Part shown: positions 17,918 through 25,522 of the stretch, one piece after another
Layout of the letters: every line of letters starts with the position of its first letter
How positions within the stretch are numbered: the stretch's first letter is position 1
Origin: [Actinomadura] parvosata subsp. kistnae
GTDB taxonomy: Bacteria > Actinomycetota > Actinomycetes > Streptosporangiales > Streptosporangiaceae
Direction of reading: 5' to 3'
NCBI RefSeq assembly: GCF_900323885.1
Contig: NZ_OOHJ01000018.1
Location: 4,203,001 to 4,267,000 of the forward strand
DNA length: 64,000 nt
Program-made: the position numbers and the translations under genes
Notes under the pieces: generated by a model
The model's input: the letters and a program-made list of their open reading frames with translations, nothing else
The model's database searches: none
Told to the model about the DNA's origin: nothing

Positions 17918-18448
17918 ATGGATATGGCCACCACCACCATCGCCAGGCCAGGGCTGGAGCCGATCGTCTCGGGCGTCTCCGAGGTCGTCGCCCGCCGCCT
18001 CGACGCTCACGAGACCGCGCTCGCCGTCGCCGCCCTGCTCAGGGAACGCCTCCCCGGCCTCGACATCCTCACGCCGCAGGAGCGCGCCGGCTCCCCCGAC
18101 CGGTACGTCTCCCACCTCCTCCACGCGGAGGAGGACTTCTCGGTCGTCGGCGTCGTCTGGCGTCCCGGCCAGGACACGGTGATCCACGACCACGTGTCGT
18201 GGTGCACGTTCGGGATCCTCAGCGGCATCGAGTACGAGACGCTCTACCGCGACATGGGCGACCACCTGGTGGAGATCGGGCGGGCCGAGAACCGTCCGGG
18301 CGAGGTCAGCGGCTTCGCGCCGCCCGGGGACATCCACAAGGTCCGCAACACCAGCTCGGAGACGGGCGTGTCCCTGCACATCTACGGGGCCGACGTGAGC
18401 AGGCTCGGCAGCAGCGTGCGCCGCGTCTACGACCTGCCGGTCCGATGA
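17918..18448 (+). CDS. Cysteine dioxygenase-family cupin
   Basis: A 176-residue cupin of the type I cysteine dioxygenase family, which oxidises cysteine (or a related thiol such as 3-mercaptopropionate) to the sulphinate with non-haem iron. The three iron-binding histidines appear as IHDHVSW (His 90, His 92) and DIHKVRN (His 140). The ATG at 17918 is chosen over an upstream in-frame ATG because GGGGGGAT lies six bases before it and homology begins after it. It is divergent to LysR. The substrate cannot be fixed from sequence alone. Confidence 0.82.
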   Translation: MDMATTTIARPGLEPIVSGVSEVVARRLDAHETALAVAALLRERLPGLDILTPQERAGSPDRYVSHLLHAEEDFSVVGVVWRPGQDTVIHDHVSWCTFGILSGIEYETLYRDMGDHLVEIGRAENRPGEVSGFAPPGDIHKVRNTSSETGVSLHIYGADVSRLGSSVRRVYDLPVR

Positions 18449-18502
18449 GTTCCGAACGCCTCCCCGGTCTGTCCGTACGACAGCCGATCCGAGGGAGCGA
18501 CC

Positions 18503-19006
18503 ATGGAACCCACCACGGAGCTGGACGCCCGCTTCAGCGCCGAGAACGCCACCGCCACCCCCTGGGGCGAGGCGCGCGAGCAGCTTGAGGGCGCCGAGAC
18601 GTACTGGCTGAGCACCGTACGCACCGACGGCCGCCCGCACGTCACCCCGCTGATGGCCGTGTGGCAGGACGACGCGCTGCACTTCTGCACGGGAGCGGAG
18701 GAACAGAAGGCCAGAAACCTGGAGGCCAACCGCAACTGCGTCCTCACCACAGGCTCCAGTTCCCTGCACCATGGCCTGGACCTGGTTGTGGAGGGCGTGG
18801 CCGAGCGCGTCACGGACCCTGGGAGGCTCAAGCGGCTGGCCGATGCCTGGGAGGCCAAGTACACCGCCGAATGGCACTTCGACGTGGGCGACGGGGTGTT
18901 CGTGAACGGCTTCGGGGGAGAGGCCCTGGTGTTCGCCGTGGCCCCGGCCAAGGTGCTGGGCTTCCGCAAGGGCGACTACGCCCAGACACGCTGGCGCTTC
19001 CGTTAG
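18503..19006 (+). CDS. Pyridoxamine 5'-phosphate oxidase-family flavoprotein
   Basis: A 167-residue split-barrel protein. YWLSTVRTDGRPHVTPLMAVW and ALHFCTGAEEQKARNL are the usual FMN or F420 binding region of PPOX-like proteins. Actinobacterial members often reduce substrates with F420 or bind haem; the cofactor is unclear. It lies 54 bp after the cysteine dioxygenase gene with GGGAGCG before the ATG. A 36-bp palindrome follows it. Confidence 0.82.
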   Translation: MEPTTELDARFSAENATATPWGEAREQLEGAETYWLSTVRTDGRPHVTPLMAVWQDDALHFCTGAEEQKARNLEANRNCVLTTGSSSLHHGLDLVVEGVAERVTDPGRLKRLADAWEAKYTAEWHFDVGDGVFVNGFGGEALVFAVAPAKVLGFRKGDYAQTRWRFR

Positions 19007-19027
19007 ACGCTTCCACCACCGGACCAG

Positions 19028-19063
19028 ATGCGAAAGAAAAGTTGCGCAACTTTTCTTTCGCAT
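19028..19063. promoter_or_regulatory. 36-bp perfect palindrome, operator of ArsR-type gene
   Basis: Two 18-bp arms meet without a spacer; the centre reads AAAAGTTGCGCAACTTTT. It is strikingly AT-rich for this genome. It starts 22 bp after the flavoprotein stop and ends 14 bp before the regulator ATG. A TAGGGT at 19065-19070 could be the -10 box with a weak TTGCGC -35 inside the palindrome. Autorepression by the downstream winged-helix protein is the simplest reading; it may also act as a terminator for the gene before it. Confidence 0.75.
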
Positions 19064-19076
19064 TTAGGGTGGAGAC

Positions 19077-19664
19077 ATGTCCTCCGCCGAGCAGACCCAC
19101 CGCGTCAAGGACCTCGACACGCTCAAAGCCCTGGGCCACCCGCTGCGCATCAAGCTCTACCGCGCGCTCTACTTCGCGGGCACGGCGACCGCCTCACAGC
19201 TGGCGGAGAAGGTCGGCGAGGCCGTGTCCCTGGTCAGCTACCACCTGCGCAAGCTGGCCAAGCACGGCATCATCGAGGAGGTCGAAGGAGGCGGTGACGC
19301 CAGGGAGCGGTGGTGGCGTCCGGTCATGACCAGCATCTCCACCACCGACGAAGACTTCCGCGACGCCCCCGAGCGCAACGCCGTCCACACCGCCGTCTCA
19401 CGGCTGTACGCCCGGCAACGCGGCGAGCTGTACGAGAGCTACCTCGACACGAAGGCCACCTGGAGCGACGACTGGCGCGACTCCGCCTTCTCCAGCGAAT
19501 CCCTGATGCCGCTCAAGCCCGAAGAGCTGCGTTCCCTGCGCGAAGAGCTCGCCGAGGTGGTGCGCGGCTACCGGCTGCGCGCCGAGGCGGCGCGGGCCGC
19601 GGGCGACACGGAGGGGCGCGAGAACGTGGCAGTGCAGACCTACGGTTTCCCGTTCCGTACCTGA
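19077..19664 (+). CDS. ArsR/HTH_20-type winged-helix regulator
   Basis: A 195-residue regulator. Residues 8-75 form a winged HTH (LKALGHPLRIKLYRALYFAG, ASQLAEKVGEAVSLVSYHLR), followed by RERWWRPV, characteristic of the HTH_20 group, and a helical C-terminal domain. No metal-binding cysteines are present. Relatives usually sit beside an efflux transporter; here the next reading frame is a small unknown protein. The long palindrome upstream is its likely operator. Confidence 0.88.
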   Translation: MSSAEQTHRVKDLDTLKALGHPLRIKLYRALYFAGTATASQLAEKVGEAVSLVSYHLRKLAKHGIIEEVEGGGDARERWWRPVMTSISTTDEDFRDAPERNAVHTAVSRLYARQRGELYESYLDTKATWSDDWRDSAFSSESLMPLKPEELRSLREELAEVVRGYRLRAEAARAAGDTEGRENVAVQTYGFPFRT

Positions 19665-19689
19665 CCCGGCAGGAAGCGAGGGCTCCTCG

Positions 19690-20022
19690 ATGCTGCATCC
19701 CGACTTATATCTGTTCGTCGAGCACGTAAGAGCTGATGAACTGCAGGCCAAGGCCACCCGCGACCGCCAGGCCCGCAACTGGATGGCCCGCGACCGGATG
19801 GCGCGCGCCCGGAAGGCACCCGGCGACATGGCTTGTGACTGGCCTACCCGCGACCGGCCTACCCGCGACCGGCCTGTCGGCTACCGCTTGGGTTCGCCCA
19901 TGATGCGCCGGTTGCGTTCCGGGGCTCGGGCGTGGGGGCGGCGCGTCGGCTGGATGCTGGTGGAGGTGGGCCTACGTCTGGTCGCACGTCACGGACCCTG
20001 CCGATCGCACGTCTCTGGCTGA
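19690..20022 (+). CDS. Small hypothetical protein
   Basis: A 110-residue basic protein starting MLHPDLYLFVEHVRADELQ, a start pattern seen in small actinobacterial proteins. It has repeated RDRPTRDRP-like segments and a weakly hydrophobic C-terminal helix. AAGCGAGGG precedes the ATG, and it lies 25 bp after the ArsR-type gene, so it may be co-transcribed. No function is recognised. The 207 bp after it hold an imperfect hairpin near 20166-20193 and no gene I can support. Confidence 0.5.
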   Translation: MLHPDLYLFVEHVRADELQAKATRDRQARNWMARDRMARARKAPGDMACDWPTRDRPTRDRPVGYRLGSPMMRRLRSGARAWGRRVGWMLVEVGLRLVARHGPCRSHVSG

Positions 20023-20229
20023 GTGCATCGGACGTGACTGGGGCCGCATCAAAGAACGTTCGCCCCGACGAGGCGCGAGTGATGATCTTTATGGTACGTT
20101 CGGCGTCGCCGTGCAGTACCGCGCAGTCGAGGAGGTGAGTCCGATCAACGCTGTGACAGGTCGGGGCTCCCTCCTTCGCATGGCCTAGGGAGCGCCCGCG
20201 AAGGCATTCCCGAAAGGCTTGAAACGCTG

Positions 20230-20958
20230 ATGCGCTTCACCTCCCAGACGTCGTCGGACGGCGTCACCGAGCAGTTCTTCACCCTCGGCGAGATTCCCGG
20301 CGTGTTGTGGACGCCGGAAGACGCTCGCGGGGCTCGTCCCCTGATCCTGCTGGGCCATGGCGGCGGGCAGCACAAGACGGCCCCTGGCAACGTGTCCCGC
20401 GCCCGTCGCTACGTCGCCGCTGGTTTCGCGGTCGTCGCGATCGACGCGCCCGCTCATGGCGACCGCCCCAAGGACGAGGGGTTCGACCGGATCGTGGCCG
20501 ACCTGCGGGCGGGCATGGCGGCCGGTGAGAATCCGGGCGCGCTGGTCGCCGGCATGCACAGCTATCTGGCCGGTCAGGCCGTCGCCGACTGGCAGGCGGT
20601 CCTGACCGCGGTCCAGCGTCTCGACCAGGTCGGCGCTGGCCCGGTGGGCTACTGCGGCATGTCGATGGGCTGCGGGCTCGGCATACCGCTCATCGCCGCG
20701 GAGCCCCGGATCCGCGCCGCGGTGCTCGGCCTGCTCGGCGTCCAGGGGCTGGCCGAAGTCGCCGCGCGCATCACCGTCCCGGTGCAGTTCCTGCTGCAGT
20801 GGGACGACCAGATGGTGCGGCGGGACCAGGGCCTCGCCTTGTTCGACACCCTGGCCTCGGCTCAGAAGACGCTGCACGCCAACCCCGGCAGGCACGGGGA
20901 TGTGCCGTCGTTCGAAGAGGACAACTCACTGAGGTTCTTCACCCGGCATCTGAGCTGA
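20230..20958 (+). CDS. Alpha/beta-hydrolase (dienelactone hydrolase-like)
   Basis: A 242-residue serine hydrolase. The oxyanion segment is LILLGHGGGQ, the nucleophile Ser 145 sits in YCGMSMGCG, Asp 192/193 in QWDDQMV is the likely acid, and His 222 in NPGRHGDVP completes the triad. An IDAPAHGDRP loop follows strand 4. Substrate unknown. The ATG has GAAAGGC upstream. It is followed by a large repeat block rather than another gene. Confidence 0.88.
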   Translation: MRFTSQTSSDGVTEQFFTLGEIPGVLWTPEDARGARPLILLGHGGGQHKTAPGNVSRARRYVAAGFAVVAIDAPAHGDRPKDEGFDRIVADLRAGMAAGENPGALVAGMHSYLAGQAVADWQAVLTAVQRLDQVGAGPVGYCGMSMGCGLGIPLIAAEPRIRAAVLGLLGVQGLAEVAARITVPVQFLLQWDDQMVRRDQGLALFDTLASAQKTLHANPGRHGDVPSFEEDNSLRFFTRHLS

Positions 20959-20970
20959 CACGAGATCGCA

Positions 20971-21073
20971 GTGCCCGGCGCGCTGGTCCGGAAGAGGTGC
21001 CCGGGTCGCTGGTCCGGAAGAGATGCCGGGGCGCTGAGCCGGAAGCAGTGCCCGGGGCGCTGGGCCGGAAGCC
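20971..21073. repeat. Four 26-bp direct repeats leading into the 178-bp array
   Basis: Units at 20971, 20997, 21023 (one base shorter) and 21048 share GTGCCCGGGGCGCTGG then CCGGAAG. The last unit merges with the first copy of the 178-bp repeat, suggesting the larger array grew from this block. Confidence 0.7.
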
Positions 21074-21594
21074 GTTTCCGGCCCAGCGCTCGGTCCGCAC
21101 TGTTCGGCCTGGCCGAGCGGGGGCCGGGGCGCGAGAGCTTGGTGACGACGAGGGAAGGCGCTGCCGCGCATCACCCGGCGCGGCGGCGGGCCGGTGGCGA
21201 CTGGGCGGCGGGCGCAGATGGTGCGGCCGTCGGCCCGCTGGGCCGGAAGCCGTTTCTGGCCCAGTGCTCGGTCCGCACTGTTCGGCCTGGCCGAGCGGGG
21301 GACGGGGCGCGAGAGCTTGGTGACGATGAGGGAAGGCGCTGTCGCGCATCACCCGGCGCGGCGGCGGGCCGGTGGCGACTGGGCGGCGGGCGCAGATGGT
21401 GCGGCCGTCGGCCCGCTGGGCCGGAAGCCGTTTCTGGCCCAGTGCTCGGTCCGCACTGTTCGGCCTGGCCGAGCGGGGGACGGGGCGCGAGAGCTTGGTG
21501 ACGATGAGGGAAGGCGCTGTCGCGCATCACCCGGCGCGGCGGCGGGCCGGTGGCGACTGGGCGGCGGGCGCAGATGGTGCTGCCGTCGGCCCGC
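21061..21594. repeat. 178-bp tandem repeat, three copies
   Basis: Copies start at 21061, 21239 and 21417. The second and third are identical except at the extreme end; the first differs at about five positions. Each copy starts with an inverted repeat: in copy 1, CTGGGCCGGAA and TTCCGGCCCAG flank five bases. Long open frames run through it on both strands, but none has homology or a codon bias I trust. The whole gap 20959-21631 has no supported gene. Confidence 0.85.
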
Positions 21595-21631
21595 AGGGCA
21601 TGGCGGGGGCGAAGATCGCGCATGCGGGGCG

Positions 21632-22030
21632 TCATCGGCCGAGTTGGTGGTGCATGGCGACCGCGTCTCTGATGGCCCAGTGCTCGACGATCCTGCCGTC
21701 CCTCACGCGGATCATGTCGATGCCTCGCACCTCGTAGCTGCGTCCCGTGGCCGTGTGCGTGCCGCGGCTGATGTAGATGTTGGACGACAGCTCGCCGTCC
21801 GTCACGTTCCGTTCGACCTCTACCGACACGTCGTGGAAGCCCGTTTCGCCGGACATCGCCCGCTCCCACTTCTGCCGCCACGCCTCCAGGCCGTGGTGGT
21901 CGCCCTCCGTGCCGCCCCGGTGGTCGATCACGTCGGGGTCGATCAGGGCCAGCGCCTCGTCCATGCGTCCGGTCGCGAGCATCTGGGGGTAGAGCTCGAC
22001 GATCCGGCGATGCAGCTCTCCAGCGGTCAT
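21632..22030 (-). CDS. SnoaL/NTF2-like protein
   Basis: A 132-residue NTF2-fold protein (MTAGELHRRIVELYPQMLAT, FHDVSVEVERNVTDGEL, DMIRVRDGRIVEHWAIRD). The family includes polyketide cyclases and many small isomerases. The conserved GRIVEHW motif is present; the substrate is unknown. It diverges from a TetR gene across two matching palindromes, so it is probably the TetR target. Confidence 0.85.
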   Translation of the reverse strand: MTAGELHRRIVELYPQMLATGRMDEALALIDPDVIDHRGGTEGDHHGLEAWRQKWERAMSGETGFHDVSVEVERNVTDGELSSNIYISRGTHTATGRSYEVRGIDMIRVRDGRIVEHWAIRDAVAMHHQLGR

Positions 22031-22055
22031 GGCCGCGCCTCCATCTCCGTACGAC

Positions 22056-22116
22056 TAAGTGGGGAGCTCCCCACTTACATGGTTGGGCTACTCTAAGTGG
22101 GGAGTACCCCACTTAG
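22056..22116. promoter_or_regulatory. Twin TetR-type operators between snoaL-like and tetR
   Basis: Palindrome 1 (22056-22077) is TAAGTGGGGAG joined to its exact complement. Palindrome 2 (22093-22116) has arms CTAAGTGGGG and CCCCACTTAG around four bases. The two share the TAAGTGGGG half-site and lie 15 bp apart in the 97-bp divergent promoter. Binding by the adjacent TetR protein would shut both promoters. Confidence 0.75.
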
Positions 22117-22127
22117 CAAGGAGAGAG

Positions 22128-22637
22128 ATGCGAGCGGACGCTCAGCGCAACCGTGATCTGCTCGTGGCGGCGGCGGTGCAGGTGTTCGCGGAGCGCGGCA
22201 CCGACGCCCCGCTCGACGACGTGGCCCGGCGGGCCGGGGTGGGGAACGCCACCATGTACCGGCACTTTCCCACCCGCTCCGACCTCCTGCTCGCCGTCTA
22301 CGCCGACGAGGTGAGCCAGCTCTGCACGAGCGCCGAGACGTTGCGCGAGGAGTCGGCCTCGCCGCGGGAGGCGCTGCACCAGTGGCTGCGGCTGTTCATG
22401 GACCACGTCGCCACCAAACGGGACCTCGCCCTGGCCGACCCGGCCCAGGTCGCCGACTGGCATCGCGCCATGCTGACCGCCGCCTCATCCCTCCTGGCGG
22501 ACGCCGTCCGCGCCGAAGCCGTACGGGCCGACCTGGACGTACGGGACCTGCTCACCCTGGTCAAGGGCATCACCCTGGCCGCGGAGAACCGGGACCAGGC
22601 CGAACGCCTACTGTCACTGGTGAACTGGGAACCGTGA
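22128..22637 (+). CDS. TetR-family repressor
   Basis: A 169-residue regulator with the N-terminal HTH across residues 8-54 (AAAVQVFAERGTDAPLDDVA, RRAGVGNATMYRHFPTRSDL) and a helical ligand domain. The ATG at 22128 follows AAGGAGAG; an earlier in-frame ATG lies in the operators and is rejected. It is divergent to the SnoaL-like gene with twin operators between. Confidence 0.9.
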   Translation: MRADAQRNRDLLVAAAVQVFAERGTDAPLDDVARRAGVGNATMYRHFPTRSDLLLAVYADEVSQLCTSAETLREESASPREALHQWLRLFMDHVATKRDLALADPAQVADWHRAMLTAASSLLADAVRAEAVRADLDVRDLLTLVKGITLAAENRDQAERLLSLVNWEP

Positions 22638-22654
22638 CCAGGGCACGCCACCCG

Positions 22655-23350
22655 CCCGAATCCACGTTCCCGACGTCCGATCCGCCTTCCGGCCCGCCCG
22701 ACCTGCCTTCCAGGCCGCTTCACCCCCCTTTCCGGGCGCCGATCCACGTTCCGGACGCCTGATCCAGGTTCCCGGTCGCTCGGCCCGCGCTCGGGTCGCT
22801 CGGGCCCGTGTTCCGGGTACCCGGTCCGCGTTCCGGTCGCCGATCCACGTTCCGGGTGCCCGGCCCCTGCTCGGGTCGCTGGGCCCACGCTCCGGCGGTC
22901 CGGCCCACGTTCCGGGTGCCCGATCCAGGTTCCCCCCGCTTGGCCCGCGTTCGGGTCGCTTGGCCCGCGCTCCGGCCGCCGATCCACGTTCCTGGTGCCC
23001 GGCCCGCGTTCCGGGCGTCCGATCGAGGTCCCCGTCGCTTGGGCCCGCGTTCCGGCGGCCCGGCCCGCGCTCCGGTGCCCGATCCACGTTCGGGGTGCCC
23101 GATCCAGGTCCTCCGTCGCTTGGTCCGCGCTTCGGTCGCTCGGCCCGCGTTCCGGTGCCCGAGCCACGTTCCGCACGCCCGATCCAGGTTCCGGTTGCTC
23201 GGCCCGCGTTCCGGTCGCCCGACCCGCGCTCCAGGTGCCCGATTCAGGTTACGGGTCGCTCCGCCCGCGTTCCGGTCCCCCGATCCACCTTCACGGACGC
23301 ACCCCGGGTGCCTGATCCGCGTTCCGGACGTCCGGTGCACGTTCCTGGAC
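22655..23350. repeat. Degenerate 20-bp tandem repeat array, about 34 units
   Basis: The unit is close to CGATCCACGTTCCGGGTGCC and recurs with substitutions and one-base indels for about 700 bp. Since 20 is not a multiple of three, the same array reads as PERG/RNVDR or FRVPD-type peptides in several frames; these are not genes. The gap 22638-23594 has no supported gene; its last ~240 bp, after the array, hold a short minus-strand reading frame (start 23466) that runs into the repeats. Confidence 0.85.
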
Positions 23351-23594
23351 CCGGGCACCGGCAAGCCCACCGTCGCGCCGTCACCGTCCACCACCTTCAC
23401 CTCCATGGAGTGGCAATCGGCGGGATCGAGGCTGGTGGCGCCGCTGTTCGTGGCGTTTTCGGCCATCCCCGTGCCGGGCCGGGGCGAGACGTTCGCCCGG
23501 CTGTCGTGTCGCAGGTCCTGCCTCTCGAATGCTTGCCGTCACGACTCGAGTAAGCGCCACGGACGAGAGCGGCGGTTCGGTGATGGTGCGGCGA

Positions 23595-24437
23595 TCAGGC
23601 GGTCTCGAAGGCGGCGCGGTGGTCGCGGACCCAGGTGGCGAACGTGCGTGGTGCCCGTCCCAGCGCCCGTTCCACATCGTCGGTGAGCCGGGCGTTGCCG
23701 CCTTCCGCCACCGTTCTGGCGCCGCTGACGGCGACGTCGGCGAAGGCCGGGTCGACGCCGGCGGCGAGCAGGCGTTCGCGGTAGGCGTCGAGGGGGACGT
23801 CCACCGTTTCCAGGGGACGTCCGAGCACCTGGCCCACTGTCCGCACCATGTCGGGCAGGCTGAGCAGTTCCGGCCCGGTGAGCGTCAGGATCTCTCCCGC
23901 GTGCTCGCCGGACGTCAGTGCGCGCACCGCGACCTCCGCCACGTCCCGGGGGTCGATGACGCCCTGCTTGCCGTCGCCGGTCATGTTCGGGATGGGTCCG
24001 TTGCCGAGGAAGGGCCAGCGCAGGGCGTTGGAGGCGAAGCTGGAGGGGCGCAGTATCGTCCACTCCAGGTCGCTGTCCCGCAGGGCGCGTTCCCCGGGCA
24101 GGTGCCAGTCGCCGACCTCGGCGCCGGCCCGCTCGCCGGTGCCGATGGCCGACACCTTCACCACCCGCCGCACGTCCCGGGCCGCGGTCAGCATGGCCTC
24201 GTCGTGGCGGGGCATCCACGGCCCCGGAGCGCTGAGCAGGAAAAGGGTCTCGGCGCCGCGCGCCGCCTCCGCCAGGGAGTCCGGGTCGTCGAAGTCTCCT
24301 CGTACGTACTCGACGCCGGCCCGCGCGGGCACCTCCGGCGGCTTCCGCGTCATCGCGCGCACCCGCTCACCCCCGGCGGCCAGCAACCGGACCACCTCAC
24401 TGCCGATCGTGCCCGTGGCACCCGTGATCAGAATCAT
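23595..24437 (-). CDS. NmrA-like NAD(P)-binding protein
   Basis: A 280-residue atypical short-chain dehydrogenase. The nucleotide-binding loop MILITGATGTIGSEV is at the N-terminus, and FLLSAPGPWMPRH and the WTILRPSSFASNAL block follow. The usual YxxxK pair is not evident, so it may be a redox sensor or a quinone/isoflavone-type reductase. It diverges from an AraC gene across 69 bp. A paralogue with the same layout opposite a regulator lies at 39748-40581. Confidence 0.88.
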   Translation of the reverse strand: MILITGATGTIGSEVVRLLAAGGERVRAMTRKPPEVPARAGVEYVRGDFDDPDSLAEAARGAETLFLLSAPGPWMPRHDEAMLTAARDVRRVVKVSAIGTGERAGAEVGDWHLPGERALRDSDLEWTILRPSSFASNALRWPFLGNGPIPNMTGDGKQGVIDPRDVAEVAVRALTSGEHAGEILTLTGPELLSLPDMVRTVGQVLGRPLETVDVPLDAYRERLLAAGVDPAFADVAVSGARTVAEGGNARLTDDVERALGRAPRTFATWVRDHRAAFETA

Positions 24438-24474
24438 GTGGTTCAGCGTGGCAGCGGGCCCACCTGCGCCTATA

Positions 24475-24500
24475 GGAACTTCCGGCACCATTTGTACGGT
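24475..24500 (+). promoter_or_regulatory. Candidate promoter of the AraC gene
   Basis: GGAACT at 24475 is followed 17 bp later by CGGTA, which resembles ECF-sigma promoters. Alternatively TACGGT at 24495-24500 is a standard -10 box six bases before the ATG, which would give a leaderless message. Both readings rest on short motifs. Confidence 0.3.
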
Positions 24501-24506
24501 AGGGGC

Positions 24507-25262
24507 ATGAGCACCGAGGCCCCCATCGACGTACCGGAGCGGCTGCGGGCGCTGGTCAGCCAGGTGACCGTGCTGAGGAGCGGCGACCGGCGGCCCCTCG
24601 TACGCGTCCCGGACCCGGACACCTCGCTCCTCTACCGCAGGACCGCCGCCGGGCACGCCGACCTCCTTGTGGCCGGCCCGCGCACCCGCGCCACGTACCA
24701 CGTGGGCAAGGACATCCCCCTCTGCATCAGGATCCGGCTGCGCCCCGGAGCGGCGCGGCCGCTGTTCGGGGTGGCGGTCGGCGAACTGGTCGACCGCGTC
24801 GTCCTCCTGGAGGAGCTTTGGGACGACGCCCCGCCCGCCCCCACCGGCGGCCCCGCCCGCATCCTCCGACACCTCGAAACCGCCCTGCTGCGCAGGCTCG
24901 CCGCCCGGTCCTCGTCGGAGGTGGCGCGGGGCGAGCTGGTACGCGCGGCGGCCGAGGCCCTGGAGGGCCGCCCCGGACGGCGGCGCGAGCCCCTGCCCGC
25001 CCTCGCCAGGCGGCTGGCGGTGAGCGAGCGTCACCTGCGGGACGTGTTCGCCGACGGGGTCGGGCTGCCGCCCAAACGGTTCGAGCGCATCGGGCGGGTA
25101 CGGTCGGTGCTCGCCCAGGGACGCCGGGCGCCGTGGGGTCAGCTCGCGGCGGCGGCCGGCTACTACGACCAGTCCCACATGACGGCCGAGTTCCGCGACC
25201 TGATGGGCGTGACTCCCGGCGCCTTCTTCGCCGGCCGCCTGCCCACACTCGAAGCCTGCTGA
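24507..25262 (+). CDS. AraC-family regulator
   Basis: A 251-residue protein whose N-terminal half is an AraC-ligand-like region (DTSLLYRRTAAGHADLLVAGP) and whose C-terminal half has the two HTHs (LARRLAVSERHLRDVFADGV, AAAAGYYDQSHMTAEFRDLMG, then TPGAFFAG). Homology starts at the ATG at 24507. It faces the NmrA-like gene, its probable target. Confidence 0.88.
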   Translation: MSTEAPIDVPERLRALVSQVTVLRSGDRRPLVRVPDPDTSLLYRRTAAGHADLLVAGPRTRATYHVGKDIPLCIRIRLRPGAARPLFGVAVGELVDRVVLLEELWDDAPPAPTGGPARILRHLETALLRRLAARSSSEVARGELVRAAAEALEGRPGRRREPLPALARRLAVSERHLRDVFADGVGLPPKRFERIGRVRSVLAQGRRAPWGQLAAAAGYYDQSHMTAEFRDLMGVTPGAFFAGRLPTLEAC

Positions 25263-25315
25263 ACAGACCGGGCCCTGGGCGGCGTGCCCACGGTGACCGG
25301 CCAGGATGGTGTACG

Positions 25316-25522
25316 CCCGCCGCCCGCTTCCTGGCCTCCGACTACATCGCGGCGATCCACGAGGCGGGCCTGCGGATCGTGAGCTGTCACGAGCCCCGCT
25401 GCGGCAAGGTGCCCGGCGGCCACGGCGGCCCCCTCGCCCAGGAGCGCTGCCCGGAGGCGGCGGCCGCGGCCTACGAGGACACCCCCGCCCTGATCATCCG
25501 GCATCTGCGGCGACCGAAGGAG
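25316..25522 (+). pseudogene. C-terminal remnant of a SAM-dependent methyltransferase
   Basis: About 68 codons (ARFLASDYIAAIHEAGLRIV, then CHEPR, and later AYEDTPALIIRHLRR) resemble the end of small actinobacterial methyltransferases. The SAM-binding N-terminal two thirds are absent: the preceding 50 bp are the AraC 3' end and spacer. The reading frame has no start, and its 3' end overlaps the end of the convergent MFS gene. Recognition is from a short stretch, so confidence is moderate. Confidence 0.5.

Noticed and set aside
19932..20138. 68-codon frame after the small hypothetical gene
   Set aside because: It overlaps that gene out of frame and has no ribosome site or homology.
20971..22096. 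Open frames through the 178-bp repeats on both strands
   Set aside because: They follow the repeat, change frame from copy to copy (178 is not a multiple of three) and have no recognisable domain.
22298..23466. Long minus- and plus-strand frames rich in PERG, RNVDR or FRVPD peptides
   Set aside because: They are readings of the 20-bp tandem array; similar peptides appear in several frames on both strands, with no ribosome site or homology.
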